Shown here: piece by piece, positions 56,918-64,000 of the stretch
Layout of the letters: every line of letters starts with the position of its first letter
Numbering within the stretch: the first letter of the stretch is position 1
NCBI GenBank assembly: GCA_020638095.1
Contig: JACKJF010000003.1
Span: 1,426,001-1,490,000 of the forward strand
From: Hyphomicrobiaceae bacterium
GTDB taxonomy: Bacteria > Pseudomonadota > Alphaproteobacteria > Rhizobiales > Devosiaceae
DNA: 64,000 nt
Direction of reading: 5' to 3'
Made by a program: the position numbers and the translations under genes
The notes under the pieces: model-generated
Told to the model about the DNA's origin: nothing
What the model saw: only the letters and a program-made list of their open reading frames with translations
The model's database searches: none

Positions 56918-57856
56918 TTAGACGAACAGAAAGTCTTCAGCGATTTCCTGGCTCAGCCGGTTGTTGTCTTCGATGAACTCGGTCAGGAACTCGTGAAGTC
57001 CATATTCGAATATGTCGGCAACGCTTCGCCCGTGCAACCTGTTCATGTTGCGCTGGGCGGTGCGCTGACAGGCTTTCGGGCTGTCCGGGTCGCCGTTGAG
57101 GTATTTCAGGTTGTCGACGATCTTCTTGTACGAAAAAGCCAGCGATCGCGGCATGCGGCCGTTCAGGATCAGAAAATCGGCGATGTTGGCGGGCTGATAG
57201 TTGGCGTCATAGACCCAGCGATAGGAACGCTGGCCGGAAACCGACCTGAGGATGCTCTCCCACTGGATATTGTCCAGCGTCGACCCGACGAAGGCCACAC
57301 TCGGCAGTAGCACGTAATACTTGACGTCGAGGATGCGCGCCGTGTTGTCCGCCCGTTCCACGAACGTGCCGATCCGCGCAAAATCGTAGACTTCGTTGCG
57401 CAGCATCGTGCCGTCGAACGCGCCTCGGATCAGGGACCCGTCGCGTTTGATATCCGTGAGTACGTAGGGCAGGTCGGCTTCGCGGATCGGCTGACGGAGG
57501 AGGGTATGAAGGTCCATCCACGCCTGGTTGACGTTTTCCCAGACTTCGCGCGTCACCGCCGTTCGCACCAGCCGCGCATTGGTCCTTGCCGCGTTCATGC
57601 ATGCAAGGACGCTCGACGCATTTTCCTGGTCGCGGATCAGAAAATCCACAACGTTCATGGCGGTCGCGGCATCGTGTTTCTCGAAAAACGCGGTGGTTGC
57701 GCCGGCTGTCGCCAGAAGCGACGCCCACTCGTCTTCGCCGCTCGAAGATCGGGTCAACGCCATCCGAAGTCCCACCTGAACGAGCCGCGCCGTATTTTCG
57801 GCACGCTCGATATAGCGCGACATCCAGAACAGGCCGTTGGCTGTTTTCCCGAGCAT
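56918..57856 (-). CDS. Alpha-E domain protein (COG2307/DUF403)
   Basis: A 312-residue all-helical protein with the family N-terminus MLGKTANGLFWMSRYIERAENTARL and the repeated pattern RADNTARILDVKYY near residue 170. The conserved E-R-A-[DE]-N-T-A-R motif occurs twice, suggesting an internal duplication. The function is unknown; the domain almost always travels with circularly permuted ATP-grasp and transglutaminase genes and is thought to be a structural or catalytic partner in the ligase. Three bases separate it from the upstream ATP-grasp gene. Confidence 0.93.
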   Translation of the reverse strand: MLGKTANGLFWMSRYIERAENTARLVQVGLRMALTRSSSGEDEWASLLATAGATTAFFEKHDAATAMNVVDFLIRDQENASSVLACMNAARTNARLVRTAVTREVWENVNQAWMDLHTLLRQPIREADLPYVLTDIKRDGSLIRGAFDGTMLRNEVYDFARIGTFVERADNTARILDVKYYVLLPSVAFVGSTLDNIQWESILRSVSGQRSYRWVYDANYQPANIADFLILNGRMPRSLAFSYKKIVDNLKYLNGDPDSPKACQRTAQRNMNRLHGRSVADIFEYGLHEFLTEFIEDNNRLSQEIAEDFLFV

Positions 57857-57859
57857 GGC

Positions 57860-59269
57860 CTAGTCCTCCAGCACCCAGGTGTCCTTGGTGCCGCCACCCT
57901 GGCTTGAATTGACCACCAGGGAACCCTGCTTCAGGGCCACACGTGTCAAACCGCCCGGCACGATCCTGACGCCGTCGGAAACAAGGACATAGGGGCGAAG
58001 GTCAACGTGCCGGGGCGCCAGCCCGCCTTCGGTCACGATGGGAACGGTTGAGAGCGACAGGGTTGGCTGCGCGATGTAGTTGCCCGGGTTGGCCTTGATC
58101 TTTTCCGCAAAGATTTCCCGCTCGGCCTTGCTGCTCGTCGGTCCGACCAGCATGCCGTAGCCACCCGAGCCGTGCACTTCCTTGACCACCAGTTCGTCGA
58201 GATGCTCGAGCACGTATTTGCAGTCGTCCGCCTCCGAGCAACGGCGCGTCGGCACGTTCTGCAGAATGCTTTTGCGGCCGGTGTAGAATTCGACAATGTC
58301 GGGAATGTACGAATAGATCGCCTTGTCGTCGGCAATCCCCGTGCCCGGCGCATTGGCGATGGTGATGTTCCCGGCCCGGTACACATCCATGATGCCGGGC
58401 ACGCCGAGATAGGATTCGGGGCGGAAGGTGAGGGGGTCGAGAAATTCGTCGTCGACCCGCCGGTAGATCACGTCGATCGGCTTGTATCCGCGCGTCGTGC
58501 GCATTGCGACGCGGCCATCGACAACCCGAAGGTCCGTGCCCTCGACCAGTTCGGCGCCCATCTGGTCGGCCAGGAACGAATGCTCGAAATAGGCCGAGTT
58601 GTGGATGCCGGGGGTAAGGATCGCGATCGTCGGTTCGCCGTCGCACCCCGGCGGCGCCGTTGCGGCAAGGCTTTGCCGCAAGAGTACCGGATAATTCTCG
58701 ACCGGCCGGACGCGATTGACCGCGAACAGGGTCGGGAACATCTGCATCATCGTTTCGCGATTCTCGAGCATGTACGAGACGCCCGATGGCGTCCGCGCAT
58801 TGTCTTCGAGCACGAAGAATTCGTTTTCCGAGGTACGGACGATGTCGACGCCGATAATGTGCGTGTAGACGTTCTTGGGCGGCGTGAACCCGACCATCCA
58901 CGGCAGGAAGGCCGAGTTGTTGCGGATAAGGCTTTCCGGCACCCGTCCTGCGCGGACGATTTCCTGGCGATGATAGATATCCGCGAGAAAGGCATTGATC
59001 GCCACCACCCGCTGCTCGATGCCTTCAGCCAGGCGCCGCCATTCGCCGCTTGAAATGATCCGCGGCAGAATATCGAACGGAATCAGCCGCTCGCTGGCTT
59101 CCTTTTCGCCGTAAACGGCAAAGGTAATGCCCGACCGGCGGAAGAAAGTCTCCGCCTCCTTCTGCTTTTTGAGGAGGTGATCGAGTTCCTGGTCGGTGAA
59201 CCAGGAATTGTACACACGATAGGGATGACGGACGTCGCCGTTGTCCCCCAGCATTTCATCGAAGCCAGC
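57860..59269 (-). CDS. Circularly permuted ATP-grasp protein (COG2308), putative peptide ligase
   Basis: About 469 residues from the ATG at 59269, where the family N-terminus MAGFDEMLGDNGDVRHPY begins. In-frame starts further upstream, up to 59404, are possible. Recognisable stretches are the mid-protein LEDNARTPSGVSYMLENRE, the LTPGIHNSAYFEHSFLADQMG segment and a C-terminal basic, glycine-rich region (VVKEVHGSGGYGMLVGP) that should bind ATP. Members are predicted to ligate amino acids or peptides through acyl-phosphates. It is the first gene of the ATP-grasp/alpha-E/transglutaminase/Anbu unit and is divergent from gabD. Confidence 0.92.
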   Translation of the reverse strand, partial: AGFDEMLGDNGDVRHPYRVYNSWFTDQELDHLLKKQKEAETFFRRSGITFAVYGEKEASERLIPFDILPRIISSGEWRRLAEGIEQRVVAINAFLADIYHRQEIVRAGRVPESLIRNNSAFLPWMVGFTPPKNVYTHIIGVDIVRTSENEFFVLEDNARTPSGVSYMLENRETMMQMFPTLFAVNRVRPVENYPVLLRQSLAATAPPGCDGEPTIAILTPGIHNSAYFEHSFLADQMGAELVEGTDLRVVDGRVAMRTTRGYKPIDVIYRRVDDEFLDPLTFRPESYLGVPGIMDVYRAGNITIANAPGTGIADDKAIYSYIPDIVEFYTGRKSILQNVPTRRCSEADDCKYVLEHLDELVVKEVHGSGGYGMLVGPTSSKAEREIFAEKIKANPGNYIAQPTLSLSTVPIVTEGGLAPRHVDLRPYVLVSDGVRIVPGGLTRVALKQGSLVVNSSQGGGTKDTWVLED

Positions 59270-59455
59270 CATGTACGACCGTTCTGCACCAATTGCCTTT
59301 ATGTTCAGCACACCTCCGGAATTGATGCAACTGTGGGCATGTCGCATTTTCCGGTTTTCGCAGAACCTCTGCCGCCGAGATGTAGTGGAGCCTGCGGCTT
59401 CCAAGGCACTGGAATTTCCGTGCGCGGCCCACTAAGTCTGGCCCACACCCCAGAA

Positions 59456-59473
59456 CCGGCCGGATCCGGCCGG
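59456..59473. repeat. Perfect 18-bp GC-rich palindrome before gabD
   Basis: CCGGCCGGATCCGGCCGG is its own reverse complement. It lies 20 bases before the gabD start, so it is in the leader or promoter. In RNA it could only form a hairpin with a very small loop. It may be an operator, but in GC-rich DNA built from CCGG repeats chance is a serious alternative. Confidence 0.45.
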
Positions 59474-59493
59474 CATTCCGACCAGAGGCAATC

Positions 59494-60936
59494 ATGCTCG
59501 ACACCGCTTCGCTCAATTTCCGCACGCAAAATCTCATCAACGGAAAATGGGTGGGTGACGGCAAGACGCCGGTGACCAATCCCGCCTCAGGCGCAACGCT
59601 CGCCCACGTTCCCTATTTCGGGCGCGCCGAGGCCGAAGCGGCGATTGCCGCGGCCAAAGCGGCATTCCCAGAATGGGCCGCGCGAACCGCCAAGGAGCGT
59701 TCCCGCATCCTCCGTCGCTGGTTCGAGCTCGTCATGGACAACCAGGAACGCCTGGCCGGCATCCTGACGGCGGAGCAGGGAAAGCCTCTCGATGAGGCGC
59801 GCGGCGAGATCGCCTATGGCGCATCCTACATCGAATACTACGCCGAAGAGGCCAAACGCATAAACGGCGAGACCATTCCGAGCCACATCAGGAATGGCCG
59901 CATCGTCGTCATCCGTCAGCCGGTCGGCGTCGTCGCTGCGATCACGCCGTGGAACTTCCCCGCCGCCATGATCACGCGAAAGCTCGCCCCCGCCATGGCC
60001 GTCGGCTGCACGACCGTCCTCAAGCCGGCCGGCGAAACGCCGCTGACCGCGCTGGCGCTCGCCGAACTGGCCGTCGAGGCGGGTGTTCCAGCGGGTGTGA
60101 TCAACGTCATCACCGGCAAGTCCTCCGAAATCGGTGCCGCCTTCTGCGAAAGCCCCGATGTCCGGGCGCTCACCTTCACCGGCTCGACAGAGGTCGGCAA
60201 AATCCTGATGCAGCAATGCGCCGGCACTGTGAAGAAGCTCGGGCTCGAACTCGGCGGCAACGCCCCATTCATCGTTTTTGACGATGCGGATCTTGACGCC
60301 GCTGCCGACGGTGCCATCGCATCCAAATATCGCAATGCGGGCCAGACCTGCGTTTGCGCCAACCGCATCTACGTCCACGATCGGGTCTACGACGCCTTTG
60401 TCGAGAAGCTCAACGCACGCGTTGCCGCGCTCAAGGTCGGCGACGGCAGCGAGCCGGACATAGAGCAGGGGCCGCTGATCAACCAGGCGGCCATTTCCAA
60501 GGTCGAGGAACACATTTCCGATGCCATTTCGAAGGGCGCCAAGCTCGTGACCGGCGGCCACCGGCACGCCCTCGGCGGCACCTTCTTCGAGCCGACCATC
60601 CTGACCGAGGTCACCCGCGACATGATGGTAACCAACGAGGAAACCTTCGGGCCGCTCGCACCGGTCTATCGCTTCCATTCCGACGAAGAGGTTGTCGAGC
60701 TTGCCAACGCCACCCAGTTCGGCCTTGCCGCCTATTTCTATGCCCGCGACATCGGTCGCGTCTGGCGTGTCGCCGAGGCGCTGGAATACGGCATGGTGGC
60801 CATCAATTCCGGCATCCTCTCCACCGAACTCGCCCCGTTCGGCGGCATCAAGGAAAGCGGTTTTGGCCGCGAGGGCTCGCACCATGGCACCGAGGAATTC
60901 ACCAACCTGAAATACATGCTGATGGCCGGCATCTGA
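59494..60936 (+). CDS. gabD: NAD(P)-dependent succinate-semialdehyde dehydrogenase
   Basis: A 480-residue aldehyde dehydrogenase. Catalytic and cofactor residues are complete: N154 in TPWNFP, K177 in LKPAGETP, E252 in LELGGNAPFIVF and nucleophile C286 in NAGQTCVCAN. The C-x-C pair C286/C288 is typical of succinate-semialdehyde dehydrogenases and may be redox-regulated. The overall sequence matches GabD best, acting in GABA or related catabolism. Other semialdehyde substrates such as glutarate semialdehyde cannot be excluded. AGAGG precedes the ATG. No gabT is adjacent. Confidence 0.88.
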   Translation: MLDTASLNFRTQNLINGKWVGDGKTPVTNPASGATLAHVPYFGRAEAEAAIAAAKAAFPEWAARTAKERSRILRRWFELVMDNQERLAGILTAEQGKPLDEARGEIAYGASYIEYYAEEAKRINGETIPSHIRNGRIVVIRQPVGVVAAITPWNFPAAMITRKLAPAMAVGCTTVLKPAGETPLTALALAELAVEAGVPAGVINVITGKSSEIGAAFCESPDVRALTFTGSTEVGKILMQQCAGTVKKLGLELGGNAPFIVFDDADLDAAADGAIASKYRNAGQTCVCANRIYVHDRVYDAFVEKLNARVAALKVGDGSEPDIEQGPLINQAAISKVEEHISDAISKGAKLVTGGHRHALGGTFFEPTILTEVTRDMMVTNEETFGPLAPVYRFHSDEEVVELANATQFGLAAYFYARDIGRVWRVAEALEYGMVAINSGILSTELAPFGGIKESGFGREGSHHGTEEFTNLKYMLMAGI

Positions 60937-60983
60937 TGGCTGGAACTCCGGCCACAGTTCGGGCCGAGGCCCGGCTATTCCGG

Positions 60984-61742
60984 TCAGGCTTCTTCGTCGG
61001 CGCCCGCAAGCAGTCGCCGGCGGCCGCCTTCGAGGTGATGCCGGACCGCAGCGGCGGCGGCTTCGCCGTCTCCATTCTCGAAAGCTTCGATGATCCTTGA
61101 ATGCTCGGCCATCACTTCGTCCGACGAAGTGGTACCGCCTTCTCGGTTCAGGTAAAGGCGCGACTGGATGATGATCGGGTGCAGCGAGGCATGGCTGTCC
61201 GACATGACCTCGTTTTCAGCGCTTGCCACAAGAACCTCATGAAAGCGCATGTCGGCCTGCACAAAGCGCCGGTACTCGCGATACCTGGTGCCAAGCTGCG
61301 GGACCGCGGCCATGCGGTCGAAGGCCTGCCGCATCTGGGTGAGCACGGTCTTCTTGCGCTTTGGCGCGCCGATCAGGGCGCAATGGGTTTCGATCACCAG
61401 CCGGTAAGCGTTGAGATCGCGAAGATATTCGAGCGACGGGCTCGGGGCGACCGAATACCCGCTGTAGAGCTCCGACACGACCAGGCGCTCGGCCTCAAGG
61501 CGCGCCAGAGCCTCGCGTACCGGCGACGAACTCACGCCGAGGTCATGCGATAAAAGATCGATGTTGAGCCGCGCGCCGGGCGGAAGGGTCTGGTCGAGGA
61601 TCTGTTCCTTGATCGCTTCATAAGTCTGTTCGGAGAGTGTGGTCCGAACGATGGTTCGTCCGGCCGGTTTCGTGTCGCGCTTTCCGCGGCTTGAGGCAGC
61701 CGGTCTGCTTCTCGATTTGGTTGTCGTGGTCTGTCTTGCCAT
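60984..61742 (-). CDS. GntR-family regulator (FadR subfamily, FCD domain)
   Basis: A 252-residue repressor. A basic N-terminal tail (first 30 residues, rich in R, T and K) precedes the winged helix with ARLNIDLLSHDLGVSSSPVREALARLEAE. The helical C-terminal FCD ligand domain has the metal-binding histidine pattern, including RFHEVLVASAENEVM and HHLEGGRRRL. FadR-type regulators often sense the organic acid metabolised by neighbouring genes. Its gene follows the hydroxy-acid gene group on the same strand after an 88-base gap, so it is the likely controller of that group. Confidence 0.9.
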   Translation of the reverse strand: MARQTTTTKSRSRPAASSRGKRDTKPAGRTIVRTTLSEQTYEAIKEQILDQTLPPGARLNIDLLSHDLGVSSSPVREALARLEAERLVVSELYSGYSVAPSPSLEYLRDLNAYRLVIETHCALIGAPKRKKTVLTQMRQAFDRMAAVPQLGTRYREYRRFVQADMRFHEVLVASAENEVMSDSHASLHPIIIQSRLYLNREGGTTSSDEVMAEHSRIIEAFENGDGEAAAAAVRHHLEGGRRRLLAGADEEA

Positions 61743-61830
61743 CCCCGCGAGCCCTCATCCATCCTGCATCAAGCGCGATTCACCGCAAATCCGGCTCCAC
61801 AAAGCACGATTCCAGCCGCGCTGCCAGCGA

Positions 61831-62655
61831 TCAGGTCCGGTAGAAACTTTCAAGAAGCTGCCGGTTCTCCCTGTCTTCGGCAATGCGGGCATATAGCTCA
61901 GCAAAGGCCGAATAGACTGCTGCTTCGGGATATTGCTTGCCCACATAGTCGGAGATCTCGTGCATTTCGCGCACCCAGCGGCCCGCCTTGGGCAGCATGT
62001 CGGGAACGCTTTTGCAGAAGCTCGCAAAAAGGGCCGGCTGGCTGCTGGCAAGTTCCTTTGCGAGTTCTTCGCCAACCCCGGCGCGGCTCGAAGCCAGTGC
62101 CATGATCGAAGCCAATGCGATGAGCCCCTTGGTAATGCCCGCATAGCTCATCTTGAGCGCGGACGCGGCGCCGACCGGTCCGGCGATCTGCCCGATTCTG
62201 ATGCCGAGTTGATTGAGAAAGTCGACCTCGCCCGCATGTTCGCCCGAGACACAGATCAACGGCCCCGCATAACCAGGACGTGGCGGCATGCCGATGATCC
62301 CGCCATCGACGAATTTCGCACCGGTGGCTGAAACGACTTCGCCGATCCGCCGCGCTGTTTCAGGTGCGACTGCGTTGCAGTCGATGTAAATCGGCTTGTG
62401 CTCCGCAGCTCTGAGGTGATCGGCCAGACGCCGTGCAAGTTCGAGTGCATTGTCCGGTGGTACTACCGACAGGATCACGTCAGCGTCCATTAGTCCGGCA
62501 TCGCCCACGTCCTGCATACCCGCTTCCCTTGCGCGCGCCGCGCTCGATGGACCACGACCTTCGAGCGAGGTCAGAACCGTCGCCTTTTCGTTCAAAGCCT
62601 TGGCCAACCCTGCGCCCATGCCGCCCTGCGCGACAACTGCTATCCGGTGTGTCAT
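61831..62655 (-). CDS. NAD(P)-dependent beta-hydroxyacid dehydrogenase-like protein with DUF1932 C-terminus
   Basis: About 274 residues from ATG 62655 (GGGAGG upstream). The Rossmann start HRIAVVAQGGMGAGLAKAL, DADVILSVVPPDNA and FVDGGIIGMPP fit the 3-hydroxyisobutyrate/6-phosphogluconate dehydrogenase superfamily. The helical C-terminal half contains SALKMSYAGITKGLIALA, where the K is the superfamily catalytic lysine. It has the DUF1932-type end and not the classic HIBADH one. One base separates it from the HbpS-like gene upstream, so they are cotranscribed. The substrate is unknown. Confidence 0.83.
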   Translation of the reverse strand: MTHRIAVVAQGGMGAGLAKALNEKATVLTSLEGRGPSSAARAREAGMQDVGDAGLMDADVILSVVPPDNALELARRLADHLRAAEHKPIYIDCNAVAPETARRIGEVVSATGAKFVDGGIIGMPPRPGYAGPLICVSGEHAGEVDFLNQLGIRIGQIAGPVGAASALKMSYAGITKGLIALASIMALASSRAGVGEELAKELASSQPALFASFCKSVPDMLPKAGRWVREMHEISDYVGKQYPEAAVYSAFAELYARIAEDRENRQLLESFYRT

Positions 62656-62656
62656 G

Positions 62657-63091
62657 TCATTGGCCTCCCGCCGTCTCGAATGCTGCCGCGCCGGCCTTTG
62701 CGATCGCTTCGTCGACATCCGGGCTGGCGCCACTGATCCCGATCGCCCCAACCACGGAATCGCCTGCCTTGAGTGGAATCCCACCCGGTAGTGCAATGAC
62801 GTTCGGAATGCCGAGCATTGCGGAATTGCCCGCCTTCAGAGCGTCGGCAAACTGCGTGCTCGGCCGTTTGAACATCACAGCAGTATTCGCCTTTGCCTGC
62901 GCCACGGCCACCGTTCCGGCATGCACCATGTCCATGCGGCTGAGCGCAAAAAGGTGGCCGCCGGCGTCGACCACCGCGGCGGTGATGGCAACGCCCTGGC
63001 GCTCGGCTTCGCCAAGGGCGCCAACGATGGCGGCCTTTGCGCCTGCGAGCGTGATTTCAAATGTCGGTCGGTAGTGGCGGTTCTCGGTCAC
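62657..63091 (-). CDS. GlcG/HbpS-family (DUF336) heme-binding-like protein
   Basis: A 144-residue protein starting at GTG 63091 behind GGAAGGGA. The DUF336 fold is recognisable from TLAGAKAAIVGALGEAERQGVAITAAVVDAGGHLFALSRMD (read in segments) and GGIPLKAGDSVVGAIGISGASPDVDEAIAKAG. Members include GlcG, encoded with glycolate oxidase, and HbpS, a heme-binding redox sensor partner. Its position just after an FMN alpha-hydroxy-acid oxidase gene fits the GlcG association. No signal peptide is present. The biochemical role is not established. Confidence 0.88.
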   Translation of the reverse strand: MTENRHYRPTFEITLAGAKAAIVGALGEAERQGVAITAAVVDAGGHLFALSRMDMVHAGTVAVAQAKANTAVMFKRPSTQFADALKAGNSAMLGIPNVIALPGGIPLKAGDSVVGAIGISGASPDVDEAIAKAGAAAFETAGGQ

Positions 63092-63107
63092 GATAAGTCC
63101 CTTCCGT

Positions 63108-64000
63108 TCAATTGGCCGAGCCGGCCGGTGCGGCGGGCAGACCCGTTTGCACCAGATGCTGCGGCCCCATGTCGGCGAAATCGTTGAGCCCGGTCATCGC
63201 CAGTGAGATGTCGATTTCCTTTTTGAGGATCTGGATGGCCTTTTCGGCCCCCGCACGCCCGAACGCTGCAGCGCCGTAGAGCGTCGGCCGGGCGACGAAC
63301 ATGAAGTCGGCGCCAAGCGCCCTGGCGACTAGCATGTGCCAGCCGCGCCTGATTCCGCCGTCGAACATCACCGCCAGCCGGCCGGCAACCCGCGCTTTGA
63401 CATGCGGCAGAACGGTCAGGGGGCTCGGCAAGGGATCAAAGGCCTTGCCCCCGTGGTTCGATACGATGATGCCGTCGACGCCCTCTTCAGCGCAGCGGTG
63501 CGCGTCCTCCGGGTGTTGAATACCTTTGACGACGAATTTGCCGGGCCAAAGCTTGCGTATAGTGTTCAGCGATTCCCACGTCTGGTCAGATGGGCTTTGC
63601 TGGCGGAAGTAACCCGCAACCGCACCCGCATTGCTGCCCTTGGGCGCATAGTCCCGCCAGCTTTCCATCATCGGCATGCCACCGGCGCGAAAATAATCGA
63701 AGAGCCAGCCGGGGTGAGTGAGCGCTTCAAGCATGATTGGCAGCGGAAGGCGAAGCGGCAGTGAAAATCCGTTCCGCGTGTCGCGGTCCCGCTTGGGAAA
63801 GACCGGATTATCGACCGTCACGACCAGCACATCCGCACAGGCAGCGGCATAGCGCTCGAGTTGTTTCTCGATCACCGTACCGTCCTTGGCTGGATAGAGG
63901 TGACACCACAAATTCGCTTTTGCCACTGGCCGGATCCGTTCGACCGAAGCGATGCTCGCCCCCGACAGGATGAAGGGAAGCCCACCCGCTTCAGCCGCGC
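63108..64000 (-). CDS. FMN-dependent alpha-hydroxy-acid oxidase/dehydrogenase, partial (5' end outside window)
   Basis: About 297 C-terminal residues are visible; the reading frame continues unbroken past base 64000, so an apparent GTG start at 63926 is not the true start. The visible sequence begins EAGGLPFILSGASIASVERI. The barrel shows the FMN lysine in FVVKGIQHPEDA, the catalytic histidine in VSNHGG, and the phosphate loop FDGGIRRG. Members oxidise lactate, glycolate, mandelate or similar acids. The usual NHGGRQLD reads NHGGKAFD here, with Lys in place of the Arg that binds the substrate carboxylate, so the substrate may be unusual. It heads the GlcG-like and dehydrogenase genes. Confidence 0.88.
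   Translation of the reverse strand, partial: AAEAGGLPFILSGASIASVERIRPVAKANLWCHLYPAKDGTVIEKQLERYAAACADVLVVTVDNPVFPKRDRDTRNGFSLPLRLPLPIMLEALTHPGWLFDYFRAGGMPMMESWRDYAPKGSNAGAVAGYFRQQSPSDQTWESLNTIRKLWPGKFVVKGIQHPEDAHRCAEEGVDGIIVSNHGGKAFDPLPSPLTVLPHVKARVAGRLAVMFDGGIRRGWHMLVARALGADFMFVARPTLYGAAAFGRAGAEKAIQILKKEIDISLAMTGLNDFADMGPQHLVQTGLPAAPAGSAN

Overview
The window is a GC-rich chromosomal segment of an alphaproteobacterium. Gene content and order point to the Hyphomicrobiales (Rhizobiales), perhaps the Devosiaceae side; this is inferred from synteny and the genus cannot be read from the sequence. Supporting blocks are ccmIEFH-degP-feuPQ-glnE, coaD-ppi-ppi-queA-tgt, glmU-glmS-DUF502-recG-sdhE-mfd, an IalB-family protein and an ATP-type pckA. 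I see no insertion sequence, phage, CRISPR array or rRNA. One tRNA gene, Lys(TTT), is present. Coding density is very high.

Layout. 1-1243 (minus): an FAD oxidoreductase and the first codons of a 2Fe-2S partner cut by the window edge. 1375-5446: cytochrome c maturation genes ccmI, ccmE, ccmF, ccmH. 5500-12957: a TauE/SafE permease, a DegP/Do protease with a strong terminator, a FeuPQ-like two-component system and glnE. 12964-16926 (minus): pepN and a membrane histidine kinase. 17128-21066: two tandem ABC exporter half-transporters separated by a strong hairpin. 21106-25627: a small DUF442 protein behind a perfect AT-rich palindrome, a beta-mannosidase, a DUF6580 membrane protein, and a D-lyxose/D-mannose isomerase behind another perfect inverted repeat. 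25599-27389 (minus): a three-PAS diguanylate cyclase. 27628-28876: two LysE exporters. 28909-33128: coaD, two cyclophilins, a small exported protein, queA and tgt. 33138-36368: pgi and an old-yellow-enzyme-type oxidoreductase. 36396-37439 (minus): tRNA-Lys and a SPOR-like membrane protein. 37569-47663: amino-sugar synthesis (glmU, glmS), a DUF502 membrane protein, recG (minus), sdhE and mfd.

47781-55368 holds an IalB-family protein, a sterol-glucosyltransferase-like enzyme, a Gfo/Idh/MocA dehydrogenase divergent from a LacI-family regulator, then the gluconeogenic genes pckA and fbp. Two LacI-style operator sets are visible: a perfect palindrome between the divergent pair, and three near-identical 16-bp palindromes upstream of pckA. 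55365-59269 (minus) is a tight four-gene cluster: Anbu proteasome homologue, transglutaminase-like protein, alpha-E protein and permuted ATP-grasp ligase. This is a widespread but functionally unresolved predicted peptide-synthesis/modification system and the strongest 'unknown biology' in the window. It is followed by a gabD-type dehydrogenase and a minus-strand hydroxy-acid catabolic group (FMN alpha-hydroxy-acid oxidase cut by the window end, GlcG/HbpS-like protein, 3-hydroxyisobutyrate-dehydrogenase-like enzyme, GntR regulator).

Other points to note: Tgt has lost three of its four usual zinc ligands; the terminal alpha-hydroxy-acid oxidase has Lys in place of the usual substrate-binding Arg; and a partial copy of the isomerase palindrome lies upstream of the beta-mannosidase, suggesting shared control of mannoside use.
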